Below are positions 24,596 through 26,915 of a DNA stretch of 26,915 nt, one piece after another. Under the pieces are notes generated by a model. The model was not told the DNA's origin. It saw only the letters and a list, made by a program, of their open reading frames with translations, and searched no databases. The DNA lies in the NCBI GenBank assembly GCA_035640715.1, contig DASQVO010000159.1:1-26915 (forward strand), in the 5' to 3' direction. Source of the stretch: DASQVO01 sp035640715. GTDB taxonomy: Bacteria; Actinomycetota; Actinomycetes; Streptosporangiales; Streptosporangiaceae. The position numbers were made by a program, and so were the translations under genes. The stretch's first letter is position 1. Each line of letters begins with the position of its first letter.

Positions 24596-24615
24596 TGTGT
24601 GATGATCGTCACACA
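24596..24615. promoter_or_regulatory. CRP-like palindrome
   Basis: TGTGTGATGATCGTCACACA is a 20-bp palindrome with one mismatched pair. It contains TGTGA-N6-TCACA, the pattern bound by CRP/FNR-family proteins, including actinobacterial Crp. It lies about 187 bp upstream of the secreted-peptide start and inside the mobile-element interior. A GntR-type repressor could also bind such a sequence. Confidence 0.5.
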
Positions 24616-24801
24616 GCGTCTTGCGGGGGACGCCGCATGACCGCATGATTCGACGGGCACTAAGGTGCGCGCGATCACGTCCTATTCCGTCAGCCGGACA
24701 GCTATGGACGGGGGCCGGAACCGCACGGAAAGCGCACGGCACCGCGGGTGGATGGTCCACCCGGACATCAGTGACACCGACAGGAGAGGGGATCCTTGTC
24801 A

Positions 24802-25017
24802 ATGAACGCAAAGTCAGTGAAGCGGACACTCGGACTCGCCGCCGCCGTAGCAAGCACCGGAGGGGCGATGACGCTCGCACCGGCCGTGGCGAACGCGGCC
24901 ACGGCACGCCCGGCTCATGTGCAAACAGTAAGCAATGCCTCGAAGGCCAGCTACGGCGGGGGCGGATATGTATATGTAAATATACCGTCCATATACACGG
25001 GAACGTGGGCATGGTAG
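24802..25017 (+). CDS. Small secreted peptide, unknown function
   Basis: A 71-residue product from ATG 24802; an in-frame TTG at 24796 is an alternative start. AGGAGAGGGG at 24782-24791 provides a ribosome site. A clear Sec signal peptide is present: basic K-S-V-K-R, a hydrophobic Ala/Leu/Gly stretch, and an AVANA-ATA cleavage site after residue 33 or so. The predicted mature peptide is about 38 residues: a Ser/Ala/His-containing part, a G-G-G-G turn and an aromatic tail YVYVNIPSIYTGTWAW. It has no Cys. The tail codons are strikingly AT-rich (GTATATGTAAATATACC) against the high-GC window. I do not recognise a family; a bacteriocin-like or signalling peptide is possible. The gene lies entirely between the inverted repeats. 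Confidence 0.65.
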   Translation: MNAKSVKRTLGLAAAVASTGGAMTLAPAVANAATARPAHVQTVSNASKASYGGGGYVYVNIPSIYTGTWAW

Positions 25018-25050
25018 CTAATCTTCAACCTGTTGTGAGTTACGCGCCAG

Positions 25051-25087
25051 AAGGGTTGGCCTTCTACTGACCCCGATTGACATTTAA
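25051..25087 (-). repeat. Right terminal inverted repeat (inner part)
   Basis: The reverse complement of 24416-24451, with one extra T (CTTCTACTGA against CTTCACTGA) and one A-to-G change. It ends in TTAA at 25084-25087, where the 134-bp insertion begins; the missing GTGTCAA is found at 25226-25232 after a second TTAA. Confidence 0.75.
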
Positions 25088-25221
25088 TACTGCAACGGCA
25101 CTTGTCTCATGCCGATGACTTGACCTGCGGGAACGCGGCTCTTCGCGGGAGAACCTTAGCGGGCCTCAAGGCCCTGACGTGCGATTTTAGCGTTCGTCCG
25201 GCCAATGTGGCCGTTGCAGTA
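25088..25221. mobile_element. 134-bp MITE-like insertion with TTAA target duplication
   Basis: Perfect 11-12-bp terminal inverted repeats (TACTGCAACGGC at the left, GCCGTTGCAGTA at the right) are flanked on both sides by TTAA (25084-25087 and 25222-25225). Removing the insert and one TTAA restores TTGACATTTAAGTGTCAA, whose exact reverse complement is the uninterrupted sequence at 24409-24426. The insert encodes nothing convincing and contains a GGGCC-TCAA-GGCCC hairpin. The 4-bp TTAA duplication is compatible with families such as IS701 or IS1380 acting in trans (inference). Confidence 0.75.
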
Positions 25222-25331
25222 TTAAGTGTCAAGGCGTTCTGGCCACTCGCGTCCATGCTCCCGATAGCTGTGAACTCAGGGAGAGTGGTCAGGAGACGGA
25301 GCGGCGGAACTTGACAAGGGGCGATGGCCCG

Positions 25332-25418
25332 TACGCTCTCCGGCGGCACACGGCGGCGTCAGTCTGGCTCTCGGCCGGGCTCAGTCTTGCCAAGGTGGCT
25401 GCCTACCTCGCGGCTCCG
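25332..25418 (+). pseudogene. Tyrosine recombinase (integrase) C-terminal remnant
   Basis: About 29 codons reading D-G-P-Y-A-L-R-R-H-T-A-A-S-V-W-L-S-A-G-L and then S-L-A-K-V-A-A-Y-L-A. This resembles the catalytic box II of phage-type integrases (Y-D-L-R-H-T-A-A-S-x-x-L-x-A-G-V-P-L-x-x-V-A). An extra Arg splits the L-R-H spacing. The catalytic C-terminal His/Tyr and everything upstream are missing, and the frame runs into the 3' end of the ABC-permease remnant on the other strand. Confidence 0.45.
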
Positions 25419-25425
25419 CAGGCGG

Positions 25426-25833
25426 TCAGGCGCGACGGCTCGGGTCGACGAGCAGGAGGAGGCCGCGCAGGCAGGCGTCGAGCGCCAGTCCCGCGACGGC
25501 GATCGTGATGATGCCGGCGAAGACGACGCTCATATTCAGGTAGTCGCCCGCCTGGCTGATCAGGTAACCGACACCGCTGGTGGCGGCGAGCATCTCGGCC
25601 GCGACGATGCTCGTCCAGGCTCCGGCCATCGCGAAGCGCATCCCGGTCACGATGCCCGGCAGGGCGGCCGGGATCTGGACGTGCAGCAGCGTGTAGGCGT
25701 GCGAGGCTCCCAGCGTCCGCGCGCAGAGCCGCAGGTCGTCCGGGACCTCGTCGAGCGCCGCCACGGTGGCGACCGCCATGATTGGGACGACGCCGAAAAC
25801 GATCAGCACCTCCTTCGGCATCTCGCCGATCAA
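25426..25833 (-). pseudogene. ABC transporter permease, C-terminal fragment (SsuC/TauC-like)
   Basis: About 135 codons match the C-terminal half of a binding-protein-dependent permease: G-E-M-P-K-E-V-L-I-V-F-G-V-V-P, then C-A-R-T-L-G-A-S and IPAALPGIVTGMRFAMAGAW (the EAA-type cytoplasmic loop), then two hydrophobic segments (VVFAGIITIAVAGLALDA and a following helix) and a normal end. Nitrate/sulfonate/taurine-type permeases are about 250-280 residues, so the N-terminal half is lost at about 25840-25860, where AT-rich sequence begins. No ATPase or binding protein is nearby. This is a relic, with an origin distinct from the sugar ATPase at 10261. Confidence 0.75.
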
Positions 25834-25929
25834 TATTTCCGACCAAATAAATCGGTATCTCCGTGCGCAGGAGAGCCAGACCGCAGATCAGACGCTGAGC
25901 GCTGCCGCGTCCTCAGGCAGCCACCGTCT

Positions 25930-26769
25930 TCAGGGCTTCCTGCCCATCCCGCCGTAGTTGGCCAGTTCCCGGTCCTGCGCCGGATCACCCGCGTCAGCCC
26001 GCCACTGGTTCAGCTGCACCACGCCGGGCTCCACCAGGTCCAGGCCCTCGAAGAAGCGGCAGACCTCGGCACGCGTGCGCATGGTGACCGGATCGCGTGC
26101 CAGCTTGTTGTAGTCCTGCATGGCTTTGCTCGCCTGGCTAGCGGCGATGTCTGTCGCCGGGTGCGAGACGACGAGGTAGCTGCCCGGCGCCACCGCCGCC
26201 ATCAGCCGGGTCACAATGCCGGCCGGGTCGTCCTCGTCGGGGATGCAGTGCAACACTCCCAGCAGCATCACCGCGACCGGCGTACTGAAATCAAGGATGC
26301 GGGCCGCCTCCCGCACGATCGTGCCGGTGTCGCGCAGGTCGGCGTCAAGGTAGGCGGTCGCTCCCTCGGGGCTGCCCACGAGCAGGGCGCGGGCATGCGC
26401 CAGCACGATCGGGTCGTTATCCACATACACCACCCGTGACTCCGGCGCCGCCCGCTGGGCAACCTCGTGAGTGTTGTCGGCGGCGGGCAGCCCGGTCCCG
26501 ATGTCCAGGAACTGACGGATGCCCGCCTCGGTGACCAGGTGGTGCACCGCGCGGCCGAGGAACGCCCGCTGGGCGCGGACGCTGACCAGGATGTCCGGAA
26601 ACGCGGCGATGACCTTCTCGGCCGCCTCCCGGTCGGTGGCGAAGTTGTCCTTGCCGCCCAGCCAGTAGTCGTAGACCCGCGCGATGTGCGGCATGCTGGC
26701 ATCTATATCGGTATTGGTGGGCACGGCATCGCCGGGGACGAGGCTTTCATACCAGTTACCTGAGGTCAC
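25930..26769 (-). CDS. SAM-dependent methyltransferase, DUF574/Methyltransf_19 family
   Basis: A 279-residue protein starting at GTG 26769 with AGGAGG five bases upstream. The family start is clear: D-I-D-A-S-M-P-H-I-A-R-V-Y-D-Y-W-L-G-G-K-D-N-F. SAM-binding motif I is FLDIGTGLPAADNTHEVAQ, followed by VVYVDNDPIVLAHARALL and L-G-V-L-H-C-I-P-D. These proteins are multiplied in actinomycetes and their substrates are mostly unknown. It is intact, monocistronic and about the usual length (260-280). Confidence 0.93.
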   Translation of the reverse strand: MTSGNWYESLVPGDAVPTNTDIDASMPHIARVYDYWLGGKDNFATDREAAEKVIAAFPDILVSVRAQRAFLGRAVHHLVTEAGIRQFLDIGTGLPAADNTHEVAQRAAPESRVVYVDNDPIVLAHARALLVGSPEGATAYLDADLRDTGTIVREAARILDFSTPVAVMLLGVLHCIPDEDDPAGIVTRLMAAVAPGSYLVVSHPATDIAASQASKAMQDYNKLARDPVTMRTRAEVCRFFEGLDLVEPGVVQLNQWRADAGDPAQDRELANYGGMGRKP

Positions 26770-26915
26770 TGAACCCTCCTGCCCGATACGGCTGTCCTGT
26801 CCGGAATGCCCCAGCAGCTTAACCCAGCGCCCGGGAGACCGGTGAGACGTGCCTGTCAGGAAAGGAGGGCCTGCAGTCAGGGTCCGCCGGAGTCAGGTCC
26901 CGTCGGTGTCGGGGA
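26770..26915. other. Upstream region of the methyltransferase, window end
   Basis: Apart from the AGGAGG ribosome site at 26775-26780 (minus strand), I see no gene or distinct repeat. Confidence 0.4.

Larger units (their letters stand above)
24409..25232. mobile_element. Non-autonomous mobile element with nested MITE, carrying a secreted-peptide gene
   Basis: An 824-bp structure bounded by 43-bp inverted repeats (24409-24451 and 25051-25232, the latter interrupted). The interior (24452-25050) has no intact transposase. It contains a CRP-like palindrome at 24596-24615 and a small secreted-peptide gene at 24802-25017. It could be a deleted IS that captured DNA, or two IS ends flanking a cargo segment. 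No target-site duplication was recognised at the outer ends, and I do not assign an IS family. Confidence 0.6.

Noticed and set aside
24433..24678. Minus-strand ORF near the left inverted repeat as a transposase remnant
   Set aside because: The frame ends in the repeat as some transposases do, but its sequence gives no transposase motif I can defend.

Overview
The window is about 70% GC. Its gene content points to a filamentous or otherwise complex actinomycete: a full-length Lhr helicase, a C-terminal tail resembling the actinobacterial septum-formation family, a GH-rich accessory locus under a LacI-type regulator, and a Methyltransf_19/DUF574 methyltransferase. No rRNA, tRNA or CRISPR array was seen.

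Layout. Positions 1-126 are the tail of a truncated gene. Positions 197-5170 hold an Lhr helicase. From about 5450 to 22060 lies a carbohydrate-degradation island. Minus strand: a 5'-truncated thiolase, an (alpha/alpha)-barrel glycosidase-like protein (6613-8658) and a LacI-family regulator (8830-9879). Then come a decayed plus-strand sugar ABC ATPase (10261-10786) and a minus-strand operon of GH38 alpha-mannosidase, GH1 beta-glycosidase and FAD-dependent oxidoreductase (16347 to 10834). Diverging from this operon on the plus strand are a GH20-like hexosaminidase, a tandem metallo-beta-lactamase-fold protein with a C-terminal beta-sandwich, and a GH36-like alpha-galactosidase (16528-22060). 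GTGA and ATGA overlaps show tight translational coupling.

Four 14-bp sites of the LacI/GalR type (TGNNAACGTTNNCA, with two weaker variants) lie in the promoter regions of these transcription units: 8715-8728, 8777-8790, 16491-16504 and 18366-18379. They suggest one regulon under the local LacI protein. None of the enzymes has a visible signal peptide, so they probably act in the cytoplasm on imported mannose-, GlcNAc- and galactose-containing oligosaccharides (inference). The only transporter gene in the island is a pseudogene.

Positions 22011-22451 are a recombination scar holding the N-terminus of a PucR-like regulator (minus) and the C-terminus of an SDR (plus). Next is an intact ureohydrolase-polysaccharide deacetylase operon (22439-24294). 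Positions 24409-25232 form a nested mobile-element structure. A 43-bp inverted repeat flanks about 600 bp that carries a small secreted-peptide gene and a CRP-like palindrome, and the right repeat is interrupted by a 134-bp MITE-like insertion with TTAA duplications. Integrase and ABC-permease remnants follow, then a DUF574-type methyltransferase (25930-26769). The island thus mixes intact operons with an unusually high number of gene fragments.
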